Shown one piece after another: positions 1 to 12,614 of a DNA stretch of 64,000 bases. This DNA comes from Poecilobothrus nobilitatus (lineage: Eukaryota; Arthropoda; Insecta; Diptera; Dolichopodidae). A model generated the notes under the pieces. It saw nothing but the letters and a program-made list of their open reading frames with translations. It ran no database searches and had not been told where the DNA came from. A program made the translations under genes and the position numbers. Position 1 is the stretch's first letter, and the number at the start of each line of letters is the position of its first letter. The stretch lies in assembly GCA_947095535.1 (NCBI GenBank), contig OX352773.1, forward strand, positions 107,553,685-107,617,684. Direction: 5' to 3'.

Positions 1-240
1 GTTTAAGGTGGAAACTTGAAATTTTGACAGAAGTTAGATCTTTGAAAATAAGTATGAGTCATTTCAGAAATTTTTTTGTATCACTCCCCGTTTAGGATCT
101 GTAAGGGATCAAAAATTGAAAATTTCTTATTTTTAAACACCTGTAACTTGAACACCTGTTAAAATTTTTTTGAAGGAATAGACAAAAATTAAAGCTTCAA
201 CATTATACTCTTATTTCTGTTAACAACTTTTTTTAATAAT
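1..240. mobile_element. Internal tail of element C (truncated)
   Basis: Matches 2712-2952, 7912-8150 and 19560-19800, all inside copies of the C element. It ends at 'ttttttaataata' and passes directly into an LTR-like tail. No coding capacity seen. Confidence 0.7.
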
Positions 241-313
241 ATATTGTGTTTTTTTATTTATTTTTTTTATTTTCAGTGCTTGTGAACCTAAATTTGGCGC
301 AGTCGGTATAATT
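241..313 (+). mobile_element. Errantivirus-like LTR end with primer-binding site
   Basis: An LTR-like tail ends with 'gtgaacctaaatt', followed at 295-308 by TGGCGCAGTCGGTA. That matches the primer-binding site of gypsy-type errantiviruses and the sites at 42133-42151 and 56079-56100 here. It implies that the repeated units of this region derive from an errantivirus LTR. The same junction occurs at 8130-8219, and a mutated form at 4868-4912. Confidence 0.55.
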
Positions 314-407
314 GTTTAAAATAAGTTTTAATTTGTTTCCTAGGTAAATAAATGATGATTCGTAAAATTCAAACTGTACATTTTTTTTAGCAAATTCAAT
401 ATTATTA

Positions 408-662
408 ATGTTATTTTATGTTATGCAATATATTACGTGCACTAATTTATACAGACGTGCAATAATTTTGCATTCGTCAGTGTTATCTACATTTGCATTT
501 TGCGCTGTTATTGATTCCATCAGCAGGACATCTGATTCAAATTCTTCTTCAACGCGTGTTAATCTTATTCTGGGTTTCCTTATTTTCGTTTTATTGATTG
601 TTCCAATAGTTTATAAAGTTTTTTATTCAACCAGGAAACTTTTTTTTAAAAATTTACTTTGA
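408..662 (+). pseudogene. Short ORF with C-terminal membrane segment, possible env remnant
   Basis: 84 codons. The last ~35 residues hold a hydrophobic stretch (LILGFLIFVLLIVPIVY) followed by basic residues, as in the membrane anchor and cytoplasmic tail of an errantivirus envelope. It lies between a primer-binding site and an LTR-like unit, where the env end would be if nearly all internal sequence had been deleted. The opposite strand is also open over much of the same stretch, so the coding strand is uncertain. I do not recognise the N-terminal half. Confidence 0.3.
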
Positions 663-2171
663 ATCTCTTATTGATTTGTTTTAATTTACACAAAAATTTC
701 ATGTGTAAAATGTTATTTAGCTCATATTAATTTTTTTATAGTTTGTAATTAGTTAAACTTTATTCCTTCAGGTCTCATTAATAATTAATTTACAAAAAAG
801 TTCTTTTACAATATTTGGCAAATTCTACTTGCATTTTTGCTGACGCAAACATATGTTGTATAGACGTATGAAAGTTATCTATCCCGCAAACTTAAATTCA
901 TAAATTATAAATTCCGTTTTTTCTATATTACTTAAATTGCTCTGTCAAATAAACAAAAGTGTCAAATTACAATTCTTACATTTATCTATTTTTTTTCTTC
1001 ATATAATTTTTACTGTCGCATAATTGCAACTAGTTATTTCCAACTGTACAAAATATGATAAAATATTATCCACCTGTACAAATTATGTATAAAATAAAAG
1101 TACAGCTATAATTGGGTCATTACTGAGTGAAGTTTATACCTATAAAACATAAAATTATTTAAATTAGCTGTCAATACAAATTTATGTTTTAAATTAAGTT
1201 ATTATGTAAATTAAAAAATTATGTTAAAGTAAATTATTGTGTTTTTATACACGTACGTACGTTAGAAAACACGTACGTACACGTACGTACGTTAGAAAAC
1301 ACAGGAAAAATTTCATGTGTAAAATGTTATTTGGTTCATTTTAATTTTTTTATAATTTGTAATTAGTTAAACTTTATTCCTTCAGGTCTCATTAATAATT
1401 AATTTACAAAAAAGTTCCTTTACAATATTTGGCAAATTCTACTTGCATTTTTGCTGACGCAAACATATGTTGTTATGCGTGACTTTTATTTCCCAGGTAA
1501 ACATATGTTTATTACGCGTTTGAATTTGTGTCCCAGGTAGGTAAATAATTATTCGGCAAGTTAATAACTTTTTAATAAAAATTGGGAAATTATTTTGAAT
1601 TGATGAAAAATAAGTTTTAATTTGTTTCCTAGGTAAATAAATGATGATTCACAAAATTCAAACTGTACATTTTTTTAGCAGATTCAATATTATTAATGTT
1701 ATGTTTGTTTTGTATTTGTTTACAGTTTTTATTGCCTTTACTTCTAATATTTTTGAATAAACCTACATATGTACATTATTTATAGATGTATGTAAGTTAT
1801 CTATCCTGCAAACTTAAATTCATAAATTATAAATTCCGTTTTTTCTATACTACTTAAATTGCTCTGTCAAATAAACAAAAGTGTCAAATTACAATTCTTA
1901 CATTTATATATTTTTTTTCTTCATATAATTTTTAGTGTCGCATAATTGCAACTAGTTATTTCCAACTGTACAAAATATGATAAAATATTATCCACCTGTA
2001 CAAATTATTTATAAAATAAAAGTACAGCTATAATTGGGTCATTACTGAGTAAAGTTTATACCTATAAAACATAAAATTATTTAAATTAGCTGTCAATACA
2101 AAATTATGTTTTAAATTAAGTTATTATGTAAATTAAAAAATTAAGTTAAAGTAAATTATTGTGTTTTTATA
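663..2171. repeat. Two tandem LTR-like units
   Basis: The units start near 663 and 1306, each beginning with 'aaatttcatgtgtaaaatgtta' and ending 'attgtgttttta'. They contain a promoter-like stretch ('gtttatacctataaaacataaaa') as an LTR would. The first lacks ~250 bp present in the second. The first unit ends with a few bases of element C ('acacgtacg'), so the pair arose by tandem duplication after C had inserted. Confidence 0.6.
1242..1305. repeat. ACGTACGT-type short tandem repeat
   Basis: Three runs of 'acgtacgtac' separated by 'gttagaaaac', expanded from the single 'acacgtacgatagg' at the matching places 6490 and 9160. It accounts for the main length difference between the two large duplicates. 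Confidence 0.8.
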
Positions 2172-3150
2172 CCCGTACGATAGGATCGGGTATAATAAAA
2201 TTATTCCTCTGTTTGTAACACCTCGAAATAAGCGAGCTAGATATACCTTCAAAGGTATGGATCGGATCAGAAAAAAATTCTAGGACGATTGAGCCATGTC
2301 CGTCCGTTCGTCCGTCAGCACGCTAACTCAAAAACTAAGAAAGCTAGAATCTTGAAATTTACACAAAATATTCTGGGAGTAAAATGTAGGTCCCCTATTT
2401 TTTTTGGTTGAGTTGCGTCCAAAACTTCGGGTAGCTCTCGAACAACTAACTGTTAGATCCCCACATTTTTTTGAAATAGAGCTATGAAATTTTAACTGCT
2501 GATAGATCTCACAAAAATATTAATTTTATTTTTATAATTTTTTTTTTTGTAGCCCCACCCGTTACGGAGCTACAGCTCTTCAAAAGTTCAAAAAAGCTCT
2601 ACATTTAAATTGTTATAGCACAAGTTTTATAAGGTATATCTTCAAATTCTTAATTTACCGTTATGCGAAACTCAAATTTTGCAAAATCCTTTAACCCTTC
2701 TATCTTCTAAACGGTTTAAGGTGGAAACTTGAAATTTTGACAGAAGTTAGATCTTTGAAAATAAGTATGAGTCATTTCAGAAATTTTTTTGTATCACTCC
2801 CCGTTTAGGATCTGTAAGGGATCAAAAATTGAAAATTTCTTATTTTTAAACACCTGTAACTTGAACACCTGTTAAAATTTTTTTGAAGGAATAGACAAAA
2901 ATTAAAGCTTCAATATTATACTCTTATTTCTGTTAACAACTTTTTTTAATAATATATGGTTACTTTATAATTGACGAAAGTGTTACTTGATTTTTTAAAA
3001 TTTTGTAACAAATTTCTTCAACAAATTTTTGCATTTGTTTTACTCGATAATTTGAAATTGTTGAGGATACAATGCGTAGTACAAAAAAATGTAAATAAAT
3101 AAACAACATAACGGTTGATTGAAGAATTTTTATTTATATGATATTGATAT
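2172..3150. mobile_element. Element C, left part, interrupted by LINE fragment
   Basis: Begins with TA then CCCGTACGA (2170-2180), like the full-length C element at 18940-20529, and carries its subterminal 'gccatgtccgtccgttcgtccgtc' region. Homology with the full copy runs to about 3150, where the reverse-transcriptase fragment replaces the right half. Non-coding. Confidence 0.65.
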
Positions 3151-4745
3151 ACTTATATACATGATATCATATACTTATATAATATCATGTATATAACATA
3201 TTTTTATTAAAATATTTTTTAATCTTTTTAAGATAAAAACATATGGAACAACCTTCTTAATGTGATTTATATGCCATCTAAATTTGCAATCGATAATGAG
3301 TCTTACATAGTTAAAATTCTTTACTAAGTGAATTTGAATGTTTTTATAGATAATGCTAGTGAAACTAATAATTTTATTTTCAAATATTAAAATTTTTGAC
3401 TTGTTAATATTTAATGACATTCTGTTTTTTAGCAGCCACTCCGCAATATAATCCAAGTCATGTATAATTAAATCTCTTATTTCTTGTTTGCTACCTGAAG
3501 AATATTTTATTACTGCATCATCAGCAAAAAGCTGTAACGATCCTTTCAATTCTAGCTTGGCTATATTATCTATATAAATTTAAAATAATGTCAGCCCCAA
3601 AATTGAACCTTGGGGGGCACCTTTTTTTATATGTTTTATATCGCTGTATGTGTCATTACATCGCGTGAGCTGCTTCCTATTGGATAGGTATGATCTAATA
3701 GGCTGCTTCCTATTGGATAGGTATGATCTGAACAGATTAAATTGATTAAGTTTGAACTTTAATTGATTTACTTTGAAGAGAAGTATATCATGATCTACGC
3801 AATCAAAAGCTTTTTGCAAGTCCAAAAATAAACAAGCTGTATATTTTCAGTCATCTATACTCCTTGATATAAAATCGACTAGAGCTAAACAAGCGGCAGT
3901 AGTGTTAGAGTTTACCTCAAAGTCATATTGGTCTTTATGCAAGATACCATTTGCATTTATGAAGTGGGTTAGCCTGCTTTTAATTATTTTTTCAAAGACT
4001 TTAGACGTAGAACTTAAAACTGATATTGGCCGGTAGTTTGAGGGATTTGTTTTCCCGCCAGCTTTATATGTAGATGTAATCGTAGCAAGTTTTAAAGATT
4101 CAGGAAAACTACCAGACTCTAAAGCATTATTAATAAATTGTACTAGTACTGGGCTAATTTGATCAGAAAATTTCTTTAATATGTAGAAGATATACTATCA
4201 TAAACGGATGCGCTACCTAACTTTATTGCATCTATAGTATTTCTAACTTCTTCTATATTGGTGGGTGTTAAAACTAAATCCTCATAAATATTTTTTGAAA
4301 AAGATTTAAGTGATTTTCATCAATAGAGTCTGTTGAGATATTTAAAGTTTTTGTGACATCTATGAAATATGAATTCATTGTATTTGAGATTTCCAAAAAG
4401 TTAGTTATTTTAGTGTTATTGTAGTCAATTTCGCTTAAAACGCATCTATTATCATTACTACTATTACTGTACATTTTTTTTTTGTAAAGATTCCATAGTT
4501 TTCTAGAATCGTTGGGATGACTAGCTATGATGTTATTATAGAAATTACTCTTAGCCTGCTTAATTTCTCGCATTACTAAATCCCTATACATCTCATATAG
4601 CTCTTTAACCGTCCTATCATTTGGATATTTTTTTTCATACTTAAAAAAATATTCGCGAATTTTTACATTACAAATTATGTCATTATTTATCCACTCATGT
4701 TTTTTCCTTACTTTTTTTGGCGAAATTACTTCTGTAATTTTTTTG
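3150..4745 (-). pseudogene. LINE reverse-transcriptase fragment, copy 1
   Basis: On the minus strand the pieces 4274-4591, 3580-3825 and 3175-3549 form an ordered part of a non-LTR reverse transcriptase. They give an N-terminal connector (KLWNLYKKK), DLQKAFDCVDHDILL, GAPQGSILG, and a catalytic-site remnant FADDAV. An open stretch upstream to 4742 extends the match. Frameshifts at about 3560 and 4190 and an internal duplication (SYLSNRKQ twice) break it. Endonuclease and ORF1 are absent. CR1/Jockey-like by motif style; the clade is not certain. Confidence 0.8.
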
Positions 4746-4925
4746 TATTAGCTGTCAATAAAAATTATGTTTTAAATTAAGTTATTATGTAAATTAAAAA
4801 ATTAAGTTAAAGTAATTTATTGTGTTTTTTTATTTATTTTTTTCTTTTGTGTGCTTATGAACGTAAATTTGTGTACTTATGAACATAAATTATACCGCAG
4901 TCGGTATAATTGCCGACGGTAAAAC
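4746..4925 (+). mobile_element. LTR tail and mutated primer site with perfect hairpin
   Basis: Starts 'attagctgtcaata', the distal part of the LTR-like unit, and runs to 'gaacataaat'. Positions 4889-4910 form a perfect 9-bp palindrome (ATTATACCG-CAGT-CGGTATAAT) where the primer-binding site should be. The end motif 'ttatgaacrtaaatt' is duplicated. A second copy lies at 12615-12790. Confidence 0.5.
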
Positions 4926-5329
4926 AAAAATTAAAATACTAAATTATGGAATCAATCAAATTTGATTAAAAGAGCTATAACTTGAAAATCATTGGTCCGA
5001 TTTATATGGTTAATATTGCATTAGATTAATAAAAAAATTTAATAACAAAGTTTATATTTGGAAATGGTTTGGATTAGTGTCCGCGGCCGATTGAAATGAA
5101 TTTTTTTTATAACGGTACTTAGTGATGTCACGGTACTTAGTGATTTAGTTCATGTTCCCATAGTCAACCACGTTGTAGTTAGTCAATAACATACCAGTAA
5201 TATCTTAATGACTTTATGGTCAAACGCCGCTATATCACATAGCTCAACATTAATATTATGTATCTTGTTACAGAGATTGGTGATCACGTCGTCGATTAAT
5301 GTGGGTGATTTGTAGTTCTGGTAACATTC
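4926..5329. other. Gene-free stretch
   Basis: The part to 5131 is shared with 12790-12999. The rest is unique in the window and somewhat less A+T-rich, with a short repeated 'ggtacttagtga' at the duplication edge. No ORF or RNA structure that I can support. Confidence 0.5.
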
Positions 5330-5600
5330 GTGTTATCAAGGATGTTAACAATAAGGGATGTAGTACTCTATGTCGTATCAATGTATTTAATAGACGTGCA
5401 ATATATTACGTGCACTAATTTATATAGACGTGCAATAATTTTGCATTCGTCAGTGTTATCTACATTTGCATTTTGCGCTATTATTGATTCCATCAGCAGG
5501 ACATCTGATTCATCTGATTCTTCAACGCGGTTTATCGTATTCTGTTCCAATAGTTTATAAAGTTTTTTATTCAGCCAGGATTTTTTTTTTTTAATTATTT
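5330..5600 (+). pseudogene. Degenerate copy of the membrane-tail ORF
   Basis: Same N-terminal reading as the ORFs at 408 and 8263 (ITCTNLYRRAIILHSSVLST), but a deletion and frameshift after the serine-rich segment remove the membrane segment. The complementary strand (5368-5550) is also open for 60 codons, a reason to doubt that either strand is functional. Confidence 0.3.
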
Positions 5601-5602
5601 AT

Positions 5603-7380
5603 TTTGAATCTGTTATTGATTTGTTTTAATTTACACAAAAATTTCATGTGTAAAATGTTATTTAGTTCATTTTAATTTTTTTATAGTTTGTAATTAGTTA
5701 AACTTTATTCCTTCAGGTCTCATTAATAATTAATTTACAAAAAAGTGCTTTTACAATATTTGCCAAATTCTACTTGCATTTTTGCTGACGCAAACATGTG
5801 TTGTTACGCGTGAATTTTATTTCCCAGGTAAACATATGTTTATTACGCGTTTGAATTTTTTTCCCAGGTAGGTAAATAATTATTCGGCAAGTTAATAACT
5901 TTTTAATAAAAATTGGGAAATTATTTTGAATTGATGAAAAATAAGTTTTAATTTGTTTCCTAGGTAAATAAATGATGATTCGTAAAATTCAAACTGTACA
6001 TTTTTTTTAGCAGATTCAATATTATTAATGTTATGTTTGTTTACAGTTTTTATTGCCTTTACTTCTAATATTTTTGAATAAACCTATATATGTACATTAT
6101 TTATAGACGTATGAAAGTTATCTATCCTGCAAACTTAAATTCATAAATTATAAATTCCGTTTTTTCTATATTACTTAAATTGCTCTGTCAAATAAACAAA
6201 AGTGTCAAATTACAATTCTTACATTTATCTATTTTTTTTCTTCATATAATTTTTACTGTCGCATAATTGCAACTAGTTATTTCCAACTGTACAAAATATG
6301 ATAAAATATTATCCACCTGTACAAATTATGTATAAAATAAAAGTACAGCTATAATTGGGTCATTACTGAGTGAAGTTTATACCTATAAAACATATAATTA
6401 TTTAAATTAGCTGTCAATACAAATTTATGTTTTAAATTAAGTTATTATGTAAATTAAAAAATTATGTTAAAGTTAATTATTGTGTTTTTATACACGTACG
6501 ATAGGAAAAATTTCATGTGTAAAATGTTATTTGGTTCATTTTAATTTTTTTATAGTTTGTAATTAGTTAAACTTTATTCCTTCAGGTCTCATTAATAATT
6601 AATTTACAAAAAAGTTCTTTTACAATATTTGGCAAATTCTACTTGCATTTTTGCTGACGCAAACATATGTTGTTATGCGTGACTTTTATTTCCCAGGTAA
6701 ACATATGTTTATTACGCGTTTGAATTTGTGTCCCAGGTAGGTAAATAATTATTCGGCAAGTTAATAACTTTTTAATAAAAATTGGGAAATTATTTTGAAT
6801 TGATGAAAAATAAGTTTTAATTTGTTTCCTAGGTAAATAAATGATGATTCACAAAATTCAAACTGTACATTTTTTTAGCAGATTCAATATTATTAATGTT
6901 ATGTTTGTTTTGTATTTGTTTACAGTTTTTATTGCCTTTACTTATAATATTTTTGAATAAACCTACATATGTACATTATTTATAGATGTATGTAAGTTAT
7001 CTATCCTGCAAACTTAAATTCATAAATTATAAATTCCGTTTTTTCTATACTACTTAAATTGCTCTGTCAAATAAACAAAAGTGTCAAATTACAATTCTTA
7101 CATTTATATATTTTTTTCTTCATATAATTTTTAGTGTCGCATAATTGCAACTAGTTATTTCCAACTGTACAAAATATGATAAAATATTATCCACCTGTAC
7201 AAATTATTTATAAAATAAAAGTACAGCTATAATTGGGTCATTACTGAGTAAAGTTTATACCTATAAAACATAAAATTATTTAAATTAGCTGTCAATACAA
7301 AATTATGTTTTAAATTAAGTTATTATGTAAATTAAAAAATTAAGTTAAAGTAAATTATTGTGTTTTTATACCCGTACGAT
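5603..7380. repeat. Two tandem LTR-like units (second block)
   Basis: Units beginning near 5603 and 6505; both are long versions of ~870 bp. The first ends 'acacgtacgatagg', the tip of element C, fused to the start of the next unit, the same breakpoint as in the other two blocks. The unit contains 'cccaggtaaacatatg' and 'cctaggtaaataaatg' motifs resembling splice donors. Confidence 0.6.
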
Positions 7381-8129
7381 AGGATCGGGTATAATAAAAT
7401 TATTCCTCTGTTTGTAACACCTCGAAATAAGCGAGCTAGATATACCTTCAACGGTATGGATCGGATCAGAAAAAAATTCTAGGACGATTGAGCCATGTCC
7501 GTCCGTTCGTCCGTCAGCACGCTAACTCAAAAACTAAGAAAGCTAGAATCTTGAAATTTACACAAAATATTCTGGGAGTAAAATGTAGGTTCCCTATTTT
7601 TTTTGCTTGAGTTGCGTCCAAAACTTCGGGTAGCTCTCGAACAACTAACTGTTAGATCCCCACATTTTTTTGAAATAGAGCTATGAAATTTTAACTGCTG
7701 ATAGATCTCACAAAAATATTAATTTTATTTTTATAATTTTTTTTTTGTAGCCCCACCCGTTACGGAGCTACAGCTCTTCAAAAGTTCAAAAAAGCTCTAC
7801 ATTTAAATTGTTATAGCACGAGTTTTATAAGGTATATCTTCATATTCTTAATTTACCGTTATGCGAAACTCAAATTTTGCAAAATCCTTTAACCCTTCTA
7901 TCTTCTAAACGGTTTAAGGTGGAAACTTGAAATTTTGACGGAAGTTAGATCTTTGAAAATAAGTATGAGTCATTTCAGAAATTTTTTTGTATCACTCCCC
8001 GTTTAGGATCTGTAAGGGATCAAAAATTGAAAATTTCTTATTTTTAAACACCTGTAACTTGAACACCTGTTAAAATTTTTTTGAAGGAATAGACAAAAAT
8101 TAAAGCTTCAACATTATACTCTTATTTCT
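7381..8129. mobile_element. Element C, truncated copy 2
   Basis: Begins at the TA/CCCGTACGA terminus and stops at an internal point ('tttttttaataata'). The following bases ('tattgtgtttttttat') repeat the sequence just before the C insertion ('attgtgttttta'), so a short direct repeat flanks the truncated copy. Confidence 0.6.
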
Positions 8130-8226
8130 GTTAACAACTTTTTTTAATAATATATTGTGTTTTTTTATTTATTTTTTTTATTTTCAGTGCTTGTGAACCT
8201 AAATTTGGCGCAGTCGGTATAATTGT
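8130..8226 (+). mobile_element. Errantivirus-like LTR end with primer-binding site (second copy)
   Basis: Copy of the 241-313 junction: LTR-like tail, then TGGCGCAGTCGGTA at 8206-8219, upstream of another copy of the membrane-tail ORF. Confidence 0.55.
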
Positions 8227-8262
8227 TTAAAATAAGTTTTAATTTGTTTCCTAGGTAAATAA

Positions 8263-8574
8263 ATGATGATTCGTAAAATTCAAACTGTACATTTTTTTTT
8301 AGCAAATTCAATATTATTAATGTTATGTAATGTTATGCAATATATTACGTGCACTAATTTATACAGACGTGCAATAATTTTGCATTCGTCAGTGTTATCT
8401 ACATTTGCATTTTGCGCTGTTATTGATTCCATCAGCAGGACATCTGATTCAAATTCTTCTTCAACGCGTGTTAATCTTATTCTGGGTTTCCTTATTTTCG
8501 TTTTATTGATTGTTCCAATAGTTTATAAAGTTTTTTATTCAACCAGGAAACTTTTTTTTAAAAATTTACTTTGA
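8263..8574 (+). pseudogene. Membrane-tail ORF, possible env remnant (second copy)
   Basis: 103 codons; identical to the 408-662 ORF from ITCTNLYRRAIILHSSVLST to the C terminus, with a longer open N-terminal side through 'atgatgattcg'. It carries the same single hydrophobic segment and basic tail. Its place after the LTR end and primer site suggests a deleted errantivirus internal region. No family assignment is secure. Confidence 0.3.
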
Positions 8575-10037
8575 ATCTCTTATTGATTTGTTTTAATTTA
8601 CACAAAAATTTCATGTGTAAAATGTTATTTAGCTCATATTAATTTTTTTATAGTTTGTAATTAGTTAAACTTTATTCCTTCAGGTCTCATTAATAATTAA
8701 TTTACAAAAAAGTTCTTTTACAATATTTGGCAAATTCTACTTGCATTTTTGCTGACGCAAACATATGTTGTATAGACGTATGAAAGTTATCTATCCCGCA
8801 AACTTAAATTCATAAATTATAAATTCCGTTTTTTCTATATTACTTAAATTGCTCTGTCAAATAAACAAAAGTGTCAAATTACAATTCTTACATTTATCTA
8901 TTTTTTTTCTTCATATAATTTTTACTGTCGCATAATTGCAACTAGTTATTTCCAACTGTACAAAATATGATAAAATATTATCCACCTGTACAAATTATGT
9001 ATAAAATAAAAGTACAGCTATAATTGGGTCATTACTGAGTGAAGTTTATACCTATAAAACATAAAATTATTTAAATTAGCTGTCAATACAAATTTATGTT
9101 TTAAATTAAGTTATTATGTAAATTAAAAAATTATGTTAAAGTAAATTATTGTGTTTTTATACACGTACGATAGGAAAAATTTCATGTGTAAAATGTTATT
9201 TGGTTCATTTTAATTTTTTTATAATTTGTAATTAGTTAAACTTTATTCCTTCAGGTCTCATTAATAATTAATTTACAAAAAAGTTCCTTTACAATATTTG
9301 GCAAATTCTACTTGCATTTTTGCTGACGCAAACATATGTTGTTATGCGTGACTTTTATTTCCCAGGTAAACATATGTTTATTACGCGTTTGAATTTGTGT
9401 CCCAGGTAGGTAAATAATTATTCGGCAAGTTAATAACTTTTTAATAAAAATTGGGAAATTATTTTGAATTGATGAAAAATAAGTTTTAATTTGTTTCCTA
9501 GGTAAATAAATGATGATTCACAAAATTCAAACTGTACATTTTTTTAGCAGATTCAATATTATTAATGTTATGTTTGTTTTGTATTTGTTTACAGTTTTTA
9601 TTGCCTTTACTTCTAATATTTTTGAATAAACCTACATATGTACATTATTTATAGATGTATGTAAGTTATCTATCCTGCAAACTTAAATTCATAAATTATA
9701 AATTCCGTTTTTTCTATACTACTTAAATTGCTCTGTCAAATAAACAAAAGTGTCAAATTACAATTCTTACATTTATATATTTTTTTTCTTCATATAATTT
9801 TTAGTGTCGCATAATTGCAACTAGTTATTTCCAACTGTACAAAATATGATAAAATATTATCCACCTGTACAAATTATTTATAAAATAAAAGTACAGCTAT
9901 AATTGGGTCATTACTGAGTAAAGTTTATACCTATAAAACATAAAATTATTTAAATTAGCTGTCAATACAAAATTATGTTTTAAATTAAGTTATTATGTAA
10001 ATTAAAAAATTAAGTTAAAGTAAATTATTGTGTTTTT
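8575..10037. repeat. Two tandem LTR-like units (third block)
   Basis: Corresponds to 663-2171: one short unit lacking ~250 bp, then one long unit from about 9173. The joint reads 'acacgtacgataggaaaaatttc' without the ACGTACGT expansion of copy 1. Confidence 0.6.
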
Positions 10038-11018
10038 ATACCCGTACGATAGGATCGGGTATAATAAAATTATTCCTCTGTTTGTAACACCTCGAAATAA
10101 GCGAGCTAGATATACCTTAAAAGGTATGGATCGGATCAGAAAAAAATTCTAGGACGATTGAGCCATGTCCGTCCGTTCGTCCGTCAGCACGCTAACTCAA
10201 AAACTAAGAAAGCTAGAATCTTGAAATTTACACAAAATATTCTGGGAGTGAAATGTAGGTTCCCTATTTTTTTTGGTTGAGTTGCGTCCAAAACTTCGGG
10301 TAGCTCTCGAACAACTAACTGTTAGATCCCCACATTTTTTTGAAATAGAGCTATGAAATTTTAACTGCTGATAGATCTCACAAAAATATTAATTTTATTT
10401 TTATAATTTTTTTTTTTGTAGCCCCACCCGTTACGGAGCTACAGCTCTTCAAAAGTTCAAAAAAGCTCTACATTTAAATTGTTATAGCACAAGTTTTATA
10501 AGGTATATCTTCATATTCTTAATTTACCGTTATGCGAAACTCAAATTTTGCAAAATCCTTTAACCCTTCTATCTTCTAAACGGTTTAAGGTGGAAACTTG
10601 AAATTTTGACAGAAGTTAGATCTTTGAAAATAAGTATGAGTCATTTCAGAAATTTTTTTGTATCACTCCCCGTTTAGGATCTGTAAGGGATCAAAAATTG
10701 AAAATTTCTTATTTTTAAACACCTGTAACTTGAACACCTGTTAAAATTTTTTTGAAGGAATAGACAAAAATTAAAGCTTCAATATTATACTCTTATTTCT
10801 GTTAACAACTTTTTTTAATAATATATGGTTACTTTATAATTGACGAAAGTGTTACTTGATTTTTTAAAATTTTGTAACAAATTTCTTCAACAAATTTTTG
10901 CATTTGTTTTACTCGATAATTTGAAATTGTTGAGGATACAATGCGTAGTACAAAAAAATGTAAATAAATAAACAACATAACGGTTGATTGAAGAATTTTT
11001 ATTTATATGATATTGATA
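10038..11018. mobile_element. Element C, left part, copy 3
   Basis: Same structure as 2172-3150: TA-flanked CCCGTACGA end, 'gtccgtccgttcgtccgtc' region, then replaced by a reverse-transcriptase fragment. Confidence 0.65.
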
Positions 11019-12614
11019 TACTTATATACATGATATCATATACTTATATAATATCATGTATATAACATATTTTTATTAAAATATTTTTTAATCTTTTTAA
11101 GATAAAAACATATGGAACAACCTTCTTAATGTGATTTATATGCCATCTAAATTTGCAATCGATAATGAGTCTTACATAGTTAAAATTCTTTACTAAGTGA
11201 ATTTGAATGTTTTTATAGATAATGCTAGTGAAACTAATAATTTTATTTTCAAATATTAAAATTTTTGACTTGTTAATATTTAATGACATTCTGTTTTTTA
11301 GCAGCCACTCCGCAATATAATCCAAGTCATGTATAATTAAATCTCTTATTTCTTGTTTGCTACCTGAAGAATATTTTATTACTGCATCATCAGCAAAAAG
11401 CTGTAACGATCCTTTCAATTCTAGCTTGGCTATATTATCTATATAAATTTAAAATAATGTCGGCCCCAAAATTGAACCTTGGGGGGCACCTTTTTTTATA
11501 TGTTTTATATCGCTGTATGTGTCATTACATCGCGTGAGCTGCTTCCTATTGGATAGGTATGATCTAATAGGCTGCTTCCTATTGGATAGGTATGATCTGA
11601 ACAGATTAAATTGATTAAGTTTGAACTTTAATTGATTTACTTTGAAGAGAAGTATATCATGATCTACGCAATCAAAAGCTTTTTGCAAGTCCAAAAATAA
11701 ACAAGCTGTATATTTTCAGTCATCTATACTCCTTGATATAAAATCGACTAGAGCTAAACAAGCGGCAGTAGTGTTAGAGTTTACCTCAAAGTCATATTGG
11801 TCTTTATGCAAGATACCATTTGCATTTATGAAGTGGGTTAGCCTGCTTTTAATTATTTTTTCAAAGACTTTAGACGTAGAACTTAAAACTGATATTGGCC
11901 GGTAGTTTGAGGGATTTGTTTTCCCGCCAGCTTTATATGTAGATGTAATCGTAGCAAGTTTTAAAGATTCAGGAAAACTACCAGACTCTAAAGCATTATT
12001 AATAAATTGTACTAGTACTGGGCTAATTTGATCAGAAAATTTCTTTAATATGTAGAAGATATACTATCATAAACGGATGCGCTACCTAACTTTATTGCAT
12101 CTATAGTATTTCTAACTTCTTCTATATTGGTGGGTGTTAAAACTAAATCCTCATAAATATTTTTTGAAAAAGATTTAAGTGATTTTCATCAATAGAGTCT
12201 GTTGAGATATTTAAAGTTTTTGTGACATCTATGAAATATGTATTCATTGTATTTGAGATTTCCAAAAAGTTAGTTATTTTAGTGTTATTGTAGTCAATTT
12301 CGCTTAAAACGCATCTATTATCATTACTTACTATTACTGTACATTTTTTTTGTAAAGATTCCATAGTTTTCTAGAATCGTTGGGATGACTAGCTATGATG
12401 TTATTATACAAATTACTCTTAGCCTGCTTAATTTCTCGCATTACTAAATCCCTATACATCTCATATAGCTCTTTAACCGTCCTATCATTTGGATATTTTT
12501 TTTCATACTTAAAAAAATATTCGCGAATTTTTACATTACAAATTATGTCATTATTTATCCACTCATGTTTTTTCCTTACTTTTTTTGGCGAAATTACTTC
12601 TGTAATTTTTTTGT
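11019..12614 (-). pseudogene. LINE reverse-transcriptase fragment, copy 2
   Basis: Second copy of 3150-4745, made of 12143-12364, 11449-11694 and 11044-11418. It shares the same frameshifts and the same internal SYLSNRKQ duplication, so the block was duplicated after the gene died. It keeps SILGPTLF where copy 1 has SILGLTLF, and has one extra shift near 12330. Confidence 0.8.

Larger units (their letters stand above)
1..5131. repeat. Left copy of a large segmental duplication
   Basis: This block matches 7912-12999 almost base for base. In order it holds the tail of element C, an LTR end with primer-binding-like site, a short membrane-tail ORF, two LTR-like units, element C again, a reverse-transcriptase fragment and an LTR tail. 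Homology stops at 'gatgtcac' (5124-5131 and 12992-12999). Differences are few: a short expansion near 1250-1305 and scattered substitutions. The left end lies outside the window. Confidence 0.9.
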
